DNA from: Mycobacterium sp. ACS4331
Lineage (GTDB): Bacteria > Actinomycetota > Actinomycetes > Mycobacteriales > Mycobacteriaceae
Length of the DNA: 64,000 bases
Assembly: GCF_001667265.1 (NCBI RefSeq)
Contig: NZ_LZHW01000054.1
Coordinates: 1-64,000 of the forward strand
Reading direction: 5' to 3'
Shown here: one piece after another, positions 25,680-34,816 of the stretch
Layout: every line of letters begins with the position of its first letter
Position numbering within the stretch: the stretch's first letter is position 1
Made by a program: the position numbers and the translations under genes
The notes under the pieces: generated by a model
The model's database searches: none
The model's input: only the letters and a program-made list of their open reading frames with translations
Told to the model about the DNA's origin: nothing

Positions 25680-26242
25680 GTGTTCCCCTCGGGCTGATCG
25701 GTCAGCTCGGTGCGCACGCGCTTGAGGCGACCCTTGCCGGTGACCTCGTAGTAGGACATCGCGGTCAGCGGCGGCGAGTACGCGTGCACACTCAGCGTCG
25801 ACTGGCGTGGCGCGGACTGCACGACGGTGGGCGCCCACACCACGTCGTGGACCCAGCCCAGCGGGAACGCGGCCTGGTCACCGGCGTCGAGCCGGCGCCG
25901 ACGCAACTCCTCACCGTCCCAACGGAATTCGTTGAGCGCACCGGAGAGCACGGTCAGCGCGCCCAGCGAGCCTGCATGGTCGTGGAGTTCGGTCGGATGC
26001 CCCGGTGCCCAACTGATCAGCCAGACGTCGAGGTCGTCGTCGCCGTGCAGGCGGACGTACCAGCGGTCATCGACGGGAACGCCGCCGGGCGGCAGCAGAT
26101 GGTCGTAGACGCCGTCGAGGAAGTCGGCGGCGGCGCGGTCAGTCGCGTGCAGGAGGTCCGGCAGGCGCAGGCGGGTGGGATTGGAGACGGCGGGGGCGAC
26201 GCTGGAGGAGACGACAGCGTGCGACGCCGCAGGGGCGGTCAT
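25676..26242 (-). CDS. cysteine dioxygenase
   Basis: Cupin-fold iron enzyme that oxidises cysteine to cysteine sulfinate. The 188-residue protein has the iron ligands His87 and His89 (ELHDHAGS), the third at His132 (VHDVVWAP), and the catalytic pair His153 and Tyr155 in SVHAYSPP. This is the bacterial type, without the Cys-Tyr cofactor cysteine in an obvious position. CAGGAG lies 10 nt before the ATG. A short leader peptide with two adjacent Cys codons lies upstream (26285-26329), which suggests cysteine-responsive control of this gene and the coupled rhodanese gene. Confidence 0.9.
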   Translation of the reverse strand: MTAPAASHAVVSSSVAPAVSNPTRLRLPDLLHATDRAAADFLDGVYDHLLPPGGVPVDDRWYVRLHGDDDLDVWLISWAPGHPTELHDHAGSLGALTVLSGALNEFRWDGEELRRRRLDAGDQAAFPLGWVHDVVWAPTVVQSAPRQSTLSVHAYSPPLTAMSYYEVTGKGRLKRVRTELTDQPEGNT

Positions 26243-26284
26243 GACAAGTACTCCTGAAAGAGACGGGAAAAGGGAAGCCGGCGG

Positions 26285-26329
26285 TCAACGGACCGGACAA
26301 CACTCCCGGGTCTCTTCGTACTGCGTCAT
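26285..26329 (-). CDS. leader peptide with Cys-Cys codons (putative cysteine attenuator)
   Basis: A 14-codon frame read M-T-Q-Y-E-E-T-R-E-C-C-P-V-R with adjacent TGT TGT codons at 26297-26302. Its ATG is 6 nt after CAGACT (26336-26341), so the mRNA would start at the ATG and need no ribosome binding site. Leaderless short ORFs with consecutive Cys codons are known cysteine-responsive attenuators of sulfur operons in mycobacteria. Here it precedes cysteine dioxygenase by 42 bp. GAAGAGAC inside the peptide codons can pair with GTCTCTT just before the dioxygenase ribosome binding site, which would let ribosome position at the Cys codons change access to that site. The pairing is inference. Confidence 0.6.
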   Translation of the reverse strand: MTQYEETRECCPVR

Positions 26330-26335
26330 GCGGCC

Positions 26336-26341
26336 AGTCTG
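26336..26341 (-). promoter_or_regulatory. -10 element for the Cys-Cys leader peptide transcript
   Basis: CAGACT on the minus strand, 6 nt before the leader-peptide ATG. It departs from TANNNT only in the first base. Confidence 0.45.
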
Positions 26342-26449
26342 GCACAGCGACCCGAGGGCCGGAAAGCTCAGCGAATTAACCTCACGGTGAATCTGATAAC
26401 CCGCAGGTCGCGTACCCGGGTTCAGCGGCCGTTGCCTACATTGAGTGGC

Positions 26450-26893
26450 ATGCGCAGAAACTCCACGTTGCTCGTCTTCGGCGTCGCGGCCACATCGGCG
26501 CTTCTGGGTGCGGGCTGTGCGACGGAGCGGGACGACACCGCGGGAACCACGACCACGACCACTGCCACCACCGCCGAGTGGACGCCGCTGCCGCCGGAAC
26601 CGACGCCGCCGGACGCCGTGGGGGTGTCCCCCGGCGGCGTCACCACGCGCGTCGACGTGCCCTCGGACGCCGAGGAGTCTCAGTACGGACAGGCGTGCCT
26701 GGCCGCCAAGACGTGGATGGACGCCCAGGGCGGTGATCCGAAGACCCTCGTCGAGCCGTACCTGAAGGTTCTGCAGCAGCCCGGCTTCCAGGACCCGGGC
26801 AACTTCAACACACCGTGGGCCGAGTTGACCCCGGCCCAGCAGGCCGGAGTGATCCTGGCGGTCACCGGGGCCGCCGACGGACAGTGCGGCTGA
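26450..26893 (+). CDS. lpqV: lipoprotein LpqV
   Basis: A 147-residue lipoprotein. The lipobox LLGAGC places the lipidated cysteine at 23, followed by a Thr-rich linker (TAGTTTTTTATT) and the conserved block VGVSPGGVTTRVDVP shared with Rv1064c. It is anchored on the outer face of the membrane; function unknown. The ATG at 26450 gives a proper signal peptide, while the upstream in-frame ATG at 26387 does not. A second conserved region (QACLAAKTWMDAQ) and two further cysteines are present. Confidence 0.87.
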   Translation: MRRNSTLLVFGVAATSALLGAGCATERDDTAGTTTTTTATTAEWTPLPPEPTPPDAVGVSPGGVTTRVDVPSDAEESQYGQACLAAKTWMDAQGGDPKTLVEPYLKVLQQPGFQDPGNFNTPWAELTPAQQAGVILAVTGAADGQCG

Positions 26894-26996
26894 GCACCCC
26901 GTCGAACCGCCCCTGACCTGCGCGGCCGGGTCGGGTCAGTGGGTTTGGAGTCACGGTTGCCGGTCACCGGTCGCCGGAACCCGTAACAATGGACTG

Positions 26997-27968
26997 ATGC
27001 GGGTGGCGTTGGCCCTGGGCAGTGGCGGGGCGCGCGGCTATGCCCACATCGGGGTCATCGAGGAGCTTCGGGAACGCGGGCACGAGATCGTCGGCATCGC
27101 CGGGTCGTCGATGGGTGCCCTGGTCGGCGGTCTGCAGGCGGCGGGCAGACTCGACGAATACACCACCTGGGCCAGTTCTCTGACCCAGCGCGCCGTGCTG
27201 CGGCTGCTGGATCCGTCGATCACGGCAGCGGGCGTCCTGCGCGCCGAGAAGATTCTCGAGGCCGTGCGCGAGATCCTCGGCGACGCGCGCGTGGAGGATC
27301 TGCCGATCCCGTTCACGTCGGTGGCCACCGACCTGATCACCGGCAAGTCGGTGTGGATTCAGCGCGGTCCCGTGGACGACGCCATCCGGGCCTCGATCGC
27401 CATCCCCGGCGTCATCGCCCCTCACGTGCTGGACGGACGGCTGCTGGCCGATGGCGGAATCCTCGATCCCATTCCGATGGCGCCCATCGCGTCGGTCAAC
27501 GCCGATGTCACGATCGCGATCAGCCTGGGCGGTGATGACCCAGAGGTCCGACGCGGTGAGCGGGAACCCCGCCCCAGCGCCGAGTGGCTCAGCCGCATGT
27601 GGCGCAGCACGTCATCACTGCTGGACACCAAGGCCGCGCGGTCGGTGCTGGACACTCAGACCGGACGAAATGTCTTGGGCCGGTTCACCTCCAGTGAGGA
27701 GGACGGCGAGGAGTCGATCAACGAGCAGGTCGCACCGCTGGTGCCCAAACTCGGCGGGTTCGAGGTGATGAACCGGACGATCGACATCGCGCAGGCCTCG
27801 CTGGCGCGGCACACGCTGGCCGCCTATCCCCCCGATCTGCTGATCGAGGTGCCCCGCACGGTGTGCCGGAGCCTCGACTTCCACCGCGCCACCGAGGTCA
27901 TCGAGATCGGCCGTGAACTTGCCGAGACGGCGCTCGACACCCTGGAGGCGCGCGGCTCAGAGCCCTAG
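26997..27968 (+). CDS. patatin-like phospholipase (Rv1063c-like)
   Basis: A 323-residue patatin. The oxyanion motif GSGGARG is at 8-14, the nucleophile GSSMG at 36-40 (Ser38), and the dyad Asp in DGG (Asp152). It would hydrolyse phospholipid or other lipid esters. It matches Rv1063c but is shorter at the C-terminus. The ATG opens the conserved first strand directly. Its 3' end overlaps the convergent second patatin gene by 12 bp. Confidence 0.88.
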   Translation: MRVALALGSGGARGYAHIGVIEELRERGHEIVGIAGSSMGALVGGLQAAGRLDEYTTWASSLTQRAVLRLLDPSITAAGVLRAEKILEAVREILGDARVEDLPIPFTSVATDLITGKSVWIQRGPVDDAIRASIAIPGVIAPHVLDGRLLADGGILDPIPMAPIASVNADVTIAISLGGDDPEVRRGEREPRPSAEWLSRMWRSTSSLLDTKAARSVLDTQTGRNVLGRFTSSEEDGEESINEQVAPLVPKLGGFEVMNRTIDIAQASLARHTLAAYPPDLLIEVPRTVCRSLDFHRATEVIEIGRELAETALDTLEARGSEP

Positions 27969-28814
27969 GAACGCGGCGACGCGGGCGGCTTCCCGACGCC
28001 CCTGGGCGCGACCGGCCTGCGCCGACGGGGTGCGGCATGCGGGGTCCAAGGGGTTGCGCCCGAAGGCCGCGAGTGACTCGGCGTCGGCGAACACCGCAAG
28101 CGTCGCACCCGGGAACGCCTCGACCTCCTCGGCGGTGCTCTGCTCCCACACCGTCGGTGTGTCGATGCCGGACGGCACCAACACCACCGCGGCCCCGCAG
28201 TCCCCAGCGACGGCCATGTTCACCGAACTGGCCACCCCGCCGTCCATGTACCGGCGATCACCGATCGTCACGGGTGGCCAGGCACCGGGGACCGCGCAGC
28301 TGGCGGCCACGGCGTCCACCAGCCCGACACCCGATTCCCGGGTGAACACCACCAGCTCACCGCTGTCGATGTCCACTGCGGTGATGCGCAGGTCGTGGTC
28401 GGGCCATTGATGCGAAGGCAGGCGATGGGCGATCACCGCTCGGCGTACGGGTTCGGCCACGGTCGCCGCGGCTGCCGCGACGGCCCCGATCCGCTGCAGC
28501 TTCTGTGCTCGCGTCGCGCCCGGCGTCGTCATCGCCGACAGGAACAGCTCCGCGATGTCGTCCACCGCGACACCCGAGTCGATCTCATGCGACTCACCGC
28601 CGACCTGTCGGTCGAACAGCTCCCGCAGGCTCAACCCGCTGCCCAGCTGGGCCGACACCGTCGACCCGGCCGAGGTGCCGACCAGGACGTCGGCGGCCAA
28701 AAGTGCCGCCGCGGCGGCGGGATGCTCGTCGGCGACACCGGCGAGAATTCCAGTCTCCCAGGCGATTCCCGCGATGCCACCACCGGCGAGCACCAGGGCA
28801 CGGCGCCGCGTCAA
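27957..28814 (-). CDS. patatin-like phospholipase (Rv1062-like)
   Basis: A second patatin of 285 residues, exactly the length of Rv1062. Oxyanion loop AGGGIAGIAWE near the start, nucleophile GTSAG at 46-50 (Ser48), and DGG in YMDGGVAS. The start is a TTG at 28814 that overlaps the stop of the upstream gene (TTGA), so translation is coupled to the Rv1059-like gene. An ATG further up would run through that gene in another frame. It is not closely alike in sequence to the neighbouring patatin. Confidence 0.87.
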   Translation of the reverse strand: MTRRRALVLAGGGIAGIAWETGILAGVADEHPAAAAALLAADVLVGTSAGSTVSAQLGSGLSLRELFDRQVGGESHEIDSGVAVDDIAELFLSAMTTPGATRAQKLQRIGAVAAAAATVAEPVRRAVIAHRLPSHQWPDHDLRITAVDIDSGELVVFTRESGVGLVDAVAASCAVPGAWPPVTIGDRRYMDGGVASSVNMAVAGDCGAAVVLVPSGIDTPTVWEQSTAEEVEAFPGATLAVFADAESLAAFGRNPLDPACRTPSAQAGRAQGRREAARVAAFLGL

Positions 28815-29869
28815 CCGCGTGCCCGCGCAAGCCGTGGCGCCGAGCGGCCCGAGTACAGCGGCAGGTCGAGGTACGTCGCCACCCCGGGCGGCGCCGCGCA
28901 CACCGCGGGCACCGCGTTCACGCAGTGCGCCGCGGTGGCCACGACGCCCGACTCGACGTCATCGCCGATCTCACCCTGGAAGCCCTTGACGGTCACCGTG
29001 AAGTCCGGGTTGCCGCGCACCTCCATCTCGTACCGCTGTCCGGCCGGGCCGAACTCCCAAGGCGGATCGAGGTTCTCCTCACCCATGAGCCAGTTGACCG
29101 TCACCCGGACGACGGGTTCGTCACCGACAAGCGCCTCCCAGTGGAACTTTCGTCCAGCGACCTGGCCGGGCTCGATGACCCCGATCGGCGACTCGATCGG
29201 TGCGGTCGCGACGGCGATCTCCTGCGTCGCGCGGATCCTGGGGTCGGCGTCGAACCCGATCTGGTCGACGACCATCTTGACCGCTTGGATGAAGCCGCCG
29301 TCGAGCATCTTCTGCATCGGCCCGCTGAGCGCCCGGTCGGGGGTGTCGCCGAAACCCATCACGTGCCGGACGACGTCGGGCGCATCGTAGGTGCGCAGGT
29401 CGGAGAACTCCTCTGCGCGAACGAATGTGACACCGGTGGTCATCGCCGAGAGCAGGAGCGGGAACTTCTCGCTGATGCCGCCGGGTGCGATGCCGGTGCC
29501 GTGCAGGGTCGCGTTGCCCGCGACCGCGGCCTCGCGCATCGGCGCGGCCTGTTTGGCGCTGGGGTAGAGCCATCCGACCGGCGTGACCACGTTCTTGCCC
29601 GAGCGCAGCAGGGCCGCCACGTCGTCGGGGTTGGGCATCAGCGGCGCGTAGATGACGGCGTCGGCGTCCAAGGCCAGGATGTCGTCGATGCTGTCGGTGG
29701 CGGCCACGCCCAGAGGTCCGACGCCGGCGATCTCGCCGACGTCACGCCCGTTCTTGTCCGCCGAGTGCACCCAGCAGCCGACGAGCTCGAGGTCGGGGTG
29801 GTCGAGGATGCCCTTGACGGCGGCCACACCGACGCCACCGGTGGCCCACTGCACGACCTTCAACGCCAT
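28811..29869 (-). CDS. NAD(P)-binding dehydrogenase-like protein (Rv1059-like)
   Basis: A 352-residue protein with an N-terminal Rossmann motif (QWATGGVGVAAV, residues 7-18) and a fold like dihydrodipicolinate reductase / 2,4-diaminopentanoate dehydrogenase. It matches Rv1059. The substrate is unknown; such proteins in actinobacteria lie in lipid and sterol gene sets. AAGGAGG precedes the ATG at 7 nt. A close match to the KstR operator lies 18 bp upstream. The patatin gene that follows is coupled by a stop-start overlap. Confidence 0.85.
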   Translation of the reverse strand: MALKVVQWATGGVGVAAVKGILDHPDLELVGCWVHSADKNGRDVGEIAGVGPLGVAATDSIDDILALDADAVIYAPLMPNPDDVAALLRSGKNVVTPVGWLYPSAKQAAPMREAAVAGNATLHGTGIAPGGISEKFPLLLSAMTTGVTFVRAEEFSDLRTYDAPDVVRHVMGFGDTPDRALSGPMQKMLDGGFIQAVKMVVDQIGFDADPRIRATQEIAVATAPIESPIGVIEPGQVAGRKFHWEALVGDEPVVRVTVNWLMGEENLDPPWEFGPAGQRYEMEVRGNPDFTVTVKGFQGEIGDDVESGVVATAAHCVNAVPAVCAAPPGVATYLDLPLYSGRSAPRLARARG

Positions 29870-29886
29870 CGGGCCTCCTTGCCGCG

Positions 29887-29904
29887 ACTAGAACACGTTC
29901 CAGT
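29887..29904. promoter_or_regulatory. KstR-like operator
   Basis: ACTAGAACACGTTCCAGT contains TAGAACACGTTCCA (29889-29902), which fits all fixed positions of the KstR consensus TnnAACnnGTTnnA. It lies 18 bp before the Rv1059-like start, between its likely -10 (TATGAA on the minus strand, about 29907-29912) and its ribosome binding site, where KstR would block transcription. Confidence 0.65.
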
Positions 29905-29940
29905 CATTCATAGCGCGAAGCACCCGTGATGTACATGCCC

Positions 29941-31569
29941 TCAGCCCAGCGTCTGCACGTGGTACTCGCCGTCGGCGTACCGGGCGCGGATGGTCTTCTT
30001 GTCGTACTTGCCGACGCTGGTCCGCGGGATCTCGGCGACGAAGGTCCAGCGTTCGGGCAGCCACCACTTGGCGACCTTGTCGCTCAAGAACTCCCGCAGC
30101 TGGGCGGCGCTGGCCTCACCGCCCTCCTTGAGCACGACGGCGGCCAGCGGACGCTCCTGCCAGCGGTCGTCGGGCACCCCGACCACCGCGGCCTCCAACA
30201 CCGAGGGGTGCGCGATGAGGTTGTTCTCCAGGTCCACCGAGGAGATCCACTCGCCACCGGACTTGATGACATCCTTGGCGCGATCGGTGAGCGTGACGTA
30301 ACCCTGCGCATCGATGCGCCCGACGTCACCGGTGCGCAGCCATCCGTTCTGGAACTTGGACGGATCGGTGTTGCGGTAGTACGACCCGGTGATCCATGGG
30401 CCACGCACCTCGAGTTCCCCGACGGCTTCGCCGTCGTGCGGCAGCGGCACGCCCTCATCGTCGACGATGCGAGCCTCGACGCCGCACAACGGCCGCCCCT
30501 GGGTGCCACGCAGTTCCCAGTGCTTGTCCTCGTCGACGCCGGGCGGCGGCCAGGCCAGGGTGGCGATCGGCGAGGTCTCGGTCATGCCCCACGCCTGACG
30601 GATCCTCACGTTGTACTGTGCCTCAAAGCTTTTCATCAACGAGACCGGCACCGCCGAACCGCCGCAGGCGACCAGCCGCAGGGACGAGATGTCCCCGGGG
30701 TTGCCGTCCAGATGGTGCATCACGTCGTTCCAGATGGTCGGCACCGCACCGGCCACCGTGGGCCGCTGTGTCTCGATCAGGTTCACCAGCGACGGAGCGT
30801 CCATGAAGCGATCGGGCATCACCAGATCAGCGCCGGCCATCAGCGCCGCATACGGCAGTCCCCAGGCGTTGGCATGGAACATCGGCACGATCGGCAGGGC
30901 CTTGTCGGAGAAGCTCAGACCCATACCGTTACCCGTACATGCCGACATGGAGTGCAGGTAGCTGGACCGGTGGCTGTAGACCACACCCTTCGGATGGCCC
31001 GTGGTGCCGCTCGTGTAACACATTGCGGCAGCTGACCTCTCGTCGAGATCCGGCCAGTCGAACTCGTCGGACGCCTCGGCGAGCACATCGCCGTAGCGAA
31101 GTACGGTCTTACCCGAGGCCGTCAGCGGGGTCAGGTCACCGTCGCCGACCGCGATCACGGTGTGCACGGTCTCCATCGACCGCAACACCGGCCCCAGCAG
31201 CTTGGCCAGCGACACGTCGGCGATCACCACCTGGTCCTCAGCCTCATACGCGATGAACTCGATCTGCTCGGGGAAGAGGCGGATGTTCAGGGTGTGCAGC
31301 ACGGCGCCCATCGAGGGCACGGCGAGATACGCCACCAGGTGCTCCTGGTTGTTCCACATGAACGTCGCGACGCGCTGGTCGCCGGTGATGCCGAGCTTGC
31401 GCAGTCCGTTGGCCAGGCGCGCGGCGTCGCGCGCCACCTCCCGGTACGTCGCATGCCGGTACCCGCCGTCGCCGGTGGCCGTGGTGACGATCCGGTCGCC
31501 ATGCACCGTCTCGGCGTATCGCAGGATCGCCGCGACCGTCAACGGGAACTCCTGCATGGTGCTGTCCAT
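29941..31569 (-). CDS. fadD14: acyl-CoA synthetase FadD14
   Basis: AMP-forming ligase that activates a fatty or other carboxylic acid to its CoA thioester. The 542-residue length is one short of Rv1058. The ATP motif [11 protein letters not shown] is at 185-195, the adenylate motif is WGMTETSP, the hinge is in GWLRTGDVG, and the C-terminal lysine lies in [13 protein letters not shown] lies about 7 nt before the ATG at 31569; an ATG four codons later is possible and the longer frame to 31656 is not needed. The promoter region is shared with the divergent ynfA-like gene. Confidence 0.92.
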   Translation of the reverse strand: MDSTMQEFPLTVAAILRYAETVHGDRIVTTATGDGGYRHATYREVARDAARLANGLRKLGITGDQRVATFMWNNQEHLVAYLAVPSMGAVLHTLNIRLFPEQIEFIAYEAEDQVVIADVSLAKLLGPVLRSMETVHTVIAVGDGDLTPLTASGKTVLRYGDVLAEASDEFDWPDLDERSAAAMCYTSGTTGHPKGVVYSHRSSYLHSMSACTGNGMGLSFSDKALPIVPMFHANAWGLPYAALMAGADLVMPDRFMDAPSLVNLIETQRPTVAGAVPTIWNDVMHHLDGNPGDISSLRLVACGGSAVPVSLMKSFEAQYNVRIRQAWGMTETSPIATLAWPPPGVDEDKHWELRGTQGRPLCGVEARIVDDEGVPLPHDGEAVGELEVRGPWITGSYYRNTDPSKFQNGWLRTGDVGRIDAQGYVTLTDRAKDVIKSGGEWISSVDLENNLIAHPSVLEAAVVGVPDDRWQERPLAAVVLKEGGEASAAQLREFLSDKVAKWWLPERWTFVAEIPRTSVGKYDKKTIRARYADGEYHVQTLG

Positions 31570-31608
31570 CGCCGCCTCCGAACTCTCAGCACGTGCACGC
31601 TCGTGTCC

Positions 31609-31614
31609 TACGCT
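31609..31614 (+). promoter_or_regulatory. -10 element for the YnfA-family gene
   Basis: TACGCT lies 7 nt before the GTG at 31622, fitting a leaderless transcript and fixing the start. Confidence 0.55.
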
Positions 31615-31621
31615 ATCGCCG

Positions 31622-31957
31622 GTGACCATAACGAAGTCCGTTCTGCTCTTCGTCATCGCCGCCCTGTTCGAGATCGGCGGCGCCTGGCTGGTCTGGCAGG
31701 GCGTACGTGAGCAGCGCGGATGGCTGTGGGTGGGTCTGGGCGTGGTGGCGTTGGGCGCCTACGGGTTCGTCGCCACCCTGCAGCCCGACGCCAACTTCGG
31801 CCGAATTCTGGCCGCCTACGGCGGGGTGTTCGTCGCGGGCTCGCTGGCCTGGGCGATGGTGCTGGACGGCTTCCGCCCGGACCGGTGGGACGTCATCGGC
31901 GCGTTGATCTGCCTGCTGGGCGTCTCGGTGATCATGTACGCGCCGCGCGGGGCCTGA
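31622..31957 (+). CDS. YnfA/UPF0060 family membrane protein
   Basis: A 111-residue protein with four membrane helices filling the whole length and the family features [36 protein letters not shown] and [17 protein letters not shown]0060 proteins are related to small multidrug-resistance exporters; a substrate is not known. The GTG start is set by the TACGCT -10 element 7 nt upstream. No M. tuberculosis counterpart is expected at this place between fadD14 and Rv1057. Confidence 0.85.
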   Translation: MTITKSVLLFVIAALFEIGGAWLVWQGVREQRGWLWVGLGVVALGAYGFVATLQPDANFGRILAAYGGVFVAGSLAWAMVLDGFRPDRWDVIGALICLLGVSVIMYAPRGA

Positions 31958-32031
31958 CGGGAACGAATCGGCCGCTCCGCGCGATATACAGAGCAGACTC
32001 TGCAGTGCTCATCGGACCCCTGGGGGAGATC

Positions 32032-32328
32032 ATGCGATTCGCAGCCATCACCGTTGCGGTCGCCGCGCTGGGCGTGCTGACGTCCGCAGGCACGGCCTCG
32101 GCCGACGAGTCGGCCCGCGACGTGATCGACGACCTGCGCTCGCAGGGCTACAACGTCATCGTTGACCGCGTCGGTTCGGGCAACCTCGACAACTGTGTGG
32201 TCACCGGGGTGCGCAACCCGCAGTCGATCTCGCGGATGCCCTTGGGTGACGAACGCGACGACATGGACCTGACGGGGACCGTCACGCTGCGGCAGACGAT
32301 CACCGTCTCACTGAACTGCGGCGGCTGA
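32032..32328 (+). CDS. small secreted protein, paralogue of 36448-36765
   Basis: A 98-residue exported protein. A signal peptide spans about 1-25 with cleavage after TASA. The mature part carries a repeated family pattern: DVIDDLRSQGYNVIVDRVGS, CVVTGVRNP and a final LNCGG. The two cysteines are positioned to form a disulfide. GGGGGAG precedes the ATG at 6 nt. The gene at 36448 encodes a clear paralogue. Such small mycobacterial proteins are of unknown function. Confidence 0.8.
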   Translation: MRFAAITVAVAALGVLTSAGTASADESARDVIDDLRSQGYNVIVDRVGSGNLDNCVVTGVRNPQSISRMPLGDERDDMDLTGTVTLRQTITVSLNCGG

Positions 32329-32338
32329 CCCGCTCGGC

Positions 32339-33484
32339 TCAGACGGCGGGCTCGAGCTCCCGCATCGGCACGTCGATGACGGCGGCGTCGAAGATCTGCG
32401 CGATCGCCTCGTTGGTGGTGACGTTGACCTCGTAGGTGGTCACCCGACCGGTGTTGTCGGAGACGAAGAGGTGCACCCCGTCGCTGCTCTCCAGCGCGGC
32501 CGAGAGTTCGACGCCGGCGTCGATGCGGTCGATGATGTGCCGCGTCGCGGTGCAGATGACGGTGACGTGGTCACCGCTGACGACGTAGGCCCGCTCACCG
32601 TCGGCGCTCAACGACACCTGCGCTGCCACGCCGTCGAGTTCGATGGTCCCAGTGATCTGCAGGGTCGCGGCATCGAGGAAGTCGATGACTCCGCCGAACT
32701 CGTCGTCATCGCTGACGGCGACGATGACGGCACCGTCGCGGCTGACCGCGATGTCGCGCACCATCGACGGGATCGGCGCGGCACCGGCGACTCGGCCGTC
32801 CTTGACCGCCATCACGACGCCACTGGTGTGGTCGACGGCGGCGACGTAGACCAATCCGTCGGTGGGGTTCACCGCAAGCGCGGTGGGCACGGTGTGCGGG
32901 CCTGCGACGAGTTCCACGTCGCTGACCTCATGCGTCTCGGCGTCGATCACCCCGAGGAGCACCGCCGAATCAGCGGCCTGCAGGGCGTAGACCCGGCGCC
33001 CGTCGGGGCTGACGGCGACATCACGCAGAGCACCCGCGACCGGGATACGCGCCACGACCTCGCCGCGCTCAAGCACCGTGACGGTGTCGTAGGCCGGTTC
33101 GACCGAGGTGACGTAGGCACGCCGGCCGGCCACCGCGATCGCGAATGGTTCGTAGACGTCGGGGACGGTGGCCGCGCGTCGCGGGCCGCGCCGCGCCACC
33201 AGCGACAGGGTGTCGTCGGCGTAGTTGGCGGTCAGCAGGTTGCCTCCGAGTTCGGCCATCGCGGTGATCGGCCCGGAGGCGATCACCGCGGCACCGACTG
33301 GGGCGAAGGCCCGCATGTCGTCAGACGCGGCGACCACGGGGGCTGACGCGGACATGGCCTCGACGGCGCGCGACGTGGCGGAAGCGGGCCTGCGGTCGAA
33401 ACGCGGGGACAGCACAGGCAGGGAGCGTGCCGCCTCAGCGTCAACTCCAGCCACTCGGTCCACAGGTGCCACTTTGTTTGCCAT
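32339..33484 (-). CDS. YncE-like seven-bladed beta-propeller protein (Rv1057-like)
   Basis: A 381-residue protein made of repeated beta-propeller blades from about residue 60 (recurring patterns like DVAVSPDGRRVYAL, ALAVNPTDGLVYVA, DIAVSRDGAVIVA, QVSLSADGERAYVV). It corresponds to Rv1057, a beta-propeller whose gene in M. tuberculosis is stress-regulated by two-component systems. No classical signal peptide is seen: the first 60 residues are Arg/Ala-rich. Function unknown; propellers usually bind partners. GAGAGGA lies about 8 nt before the ATG. Confidence 0.85.
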   Translation of the reverse strand: MANKVAPVDRVAGVDAEAARSLPVLSPRFDRRPASATSRAVEAMSASAPVVAASDDMRAFAPVGAAVIASGPITAMAELGGNLLTANYADDTLSLVARRGPRRAATVPDVYEPFAIAVAGRRAYVTSVEPAYDTVTVLERGEVVARIPVAGALRDVAVSPDGRRVYALQAADSAVLLGVIDAETHEVSDVELVAGPHTVPTALAVNPTDGLVYVAAVDHTSGVVMAVKDGRVAGAAPIPSMVRDIAVSRDGAVIVAVSDDDEFGGVIDFLDAATLQITGTIELDGVAAQVSLSADGERAYVVSGDHVTVICTATRHIIDRIDAGVELSAALESSDGVHLFVSDNTGRVTTYEVNVTTNEAIAQIFDAAVIDVPMRELEPAV

Positions 33485-34042
33485 GGTCGTCGATCCTCTC
33501 TCGGGCGAACCCGATCACGGCGCGTCCGGCCGCGTATTCGAGCGCCATGCTCGGCGCCGATCCTGATCGAGTGTAGTCACCGGTACAGACACGAAATCCA
33601 TTCATCGCAGCGCCTGCGACCCGTGACACGGAAATGTCTAAGGCATTACACAGGACTCGCCGTTACCAAATCGTGTTGTTTGCTGACGGCAATCCAGCGA
33701 AACCGCAGAGTGCTGCAGCGATGCCACGACCAGCTAATTGGCTTGATCAAATTCTTCGAGGTTTCTTAATAAGTATTTCTTACCGCAAACGGCATCAAAT
33801 GAGGGCTAAATCACAGCCGCTTTGAAGGCGTGTTCGGCTCTCGGCCGCCGCGGATGAGGATTCCGCGGCCGTCGCCGACAGCCCCGGCGACGCGCGGGCG
33901 GACATAACCGCAGTGATGTTCTCGGGGGGTTCGCTGTAGTGAGCAGCGCCACGCAGGTGGCAATGCGGTCTGGCGCGTGTCGCTGCCCCGGTGCGAGTCG
34001 GTCACGCCGGTCGGGGGGTGCCCCTGCTGCCGCTCACGCGGC
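33485..34042. other. intergenic region with AT-rich island
   Basis: 558 bp without a supported gene. On the minus strand TACACT lies in the 33485-33630 part and could be the -10 of the beta-propeller gene. About 33634-33800 is visibly AT-richer than its surroundings. A 63-codon plus-strand frame there (start 33634) has unbiased codons and no family resemblance and was not called. A small hairpin (CGTCGCCG / CGGCGACG, 33870-33892) lies before the glutamine transporter ATPase stop and may be its terminator. The AT-rich part marks the end of the M. tuberculosis-like synteny. Confidence 0.5.
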
Positions 34043-34816
34043 TCAGAGCACCTTCGACAGGAACTCCTGAAGCCGTGGGTGCTTCGGGTTGTCGAACAAC
34101 TCCGCGGGCGGTGCGTCCTCGACGATGTTGCCGTCGGCCATGAAGATCACCCGCGAGGCCACCTCACGCGCGAACCCCATCTCATGGGTCACCACGACCA
34201 TGGTCATGCCCTCGGCGGCCAACGCGCGCAGCACCTCCAGCACATCGCCGACCATCTCGGGATCGAGTGCGCTGGTGGCCTCGTCGAACAACATGATCGA
34301 CGGGTTCATCGCCAGCGCCCTGGCGATCGCCACCCGCTGCTTCTGCCCGCCCGACAGCGTCGCGGGCCGCACATCCGCCTTCTCCGCCAGCCCCACCTGA
34401 CCCAGCAGGTCCATCGCACGCCTGCGTGCGGCGGCCTTGTCCATCTTCTTGGTCAACAACGGCGCCAGCGTGACATTGTCGATCACCGTCATATGCGGGA
34501 ACAGGTTGAAGTGCTGGAACACCATGCCGATGTGCTGACGCACCTTGTCGAGGTCGACCTTCTTGTCGGTGAGGTCGAACCCGTCCACGGTGACCTTGCC
34601 GGCGGTGATGTCCTCGAGCTTGTTGAGACACCGCAGGAAGGTCGACTTGCCCGACCCCGACGGGCCGATGACACAGACCACCTCCCCCTGGCTGATCGTC
34701 GTGTCGATGCCGTCGAGAACCACGAGATCACCGAAGGACTTCTTGAGCCCCTCGATTCGGATCTTCACCGCGCCCTCGGGTTCGGCCACCGCCTCTTCGG
34801 GTACCAACTGGTTCAT
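34043..34816 (-). CDS. polar amino acid (glutamine-type) ABC transporter ATPase
   Basis: A 257-residue ABC ATPase of the GlnQ/HisP class. Walker [10 protein letters not shown] at 51-59, signature LSGGQKQR, Walker [13 protein letters not shown] and switch His in VTHEMGFA. It energises uptake together with the gene just upstream. The ATG at 34816 overlaps the stop codon of that gene (ATGA), so the longer frame to 34900 was rejected. It ends the two-gene unit. Confidence 0.92.
   Translation of the reverse strand: MNQLVPEEAVAEPEGAVKIRIEGLKKSFGDLVVLDGIDTTISQGEVVCVIGPSGSGKSTFLRCLNKLEDITAGKVTVDGFDLTDKKVDLDKVRQHIGMVFQHFNLFPHMTVIDNVTLAPLLTKKMDKAAARRRAMDLLGQVGLAEKADVRPATLSGGQKQRVAIARALAMNPSIMLFDEATSALDPEMVGDVLEVLRALAAEGMTMVVVTHEMGFAREVASRVIFMADGNIVEDAPPAELFDNPKHPRLQEFLSKVL

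Noticed and set aside
33634..33825. 63-codon frame in the AT-rich island
   Set aside because: No ribosome binding site, no family, and codon use unlike genes here.
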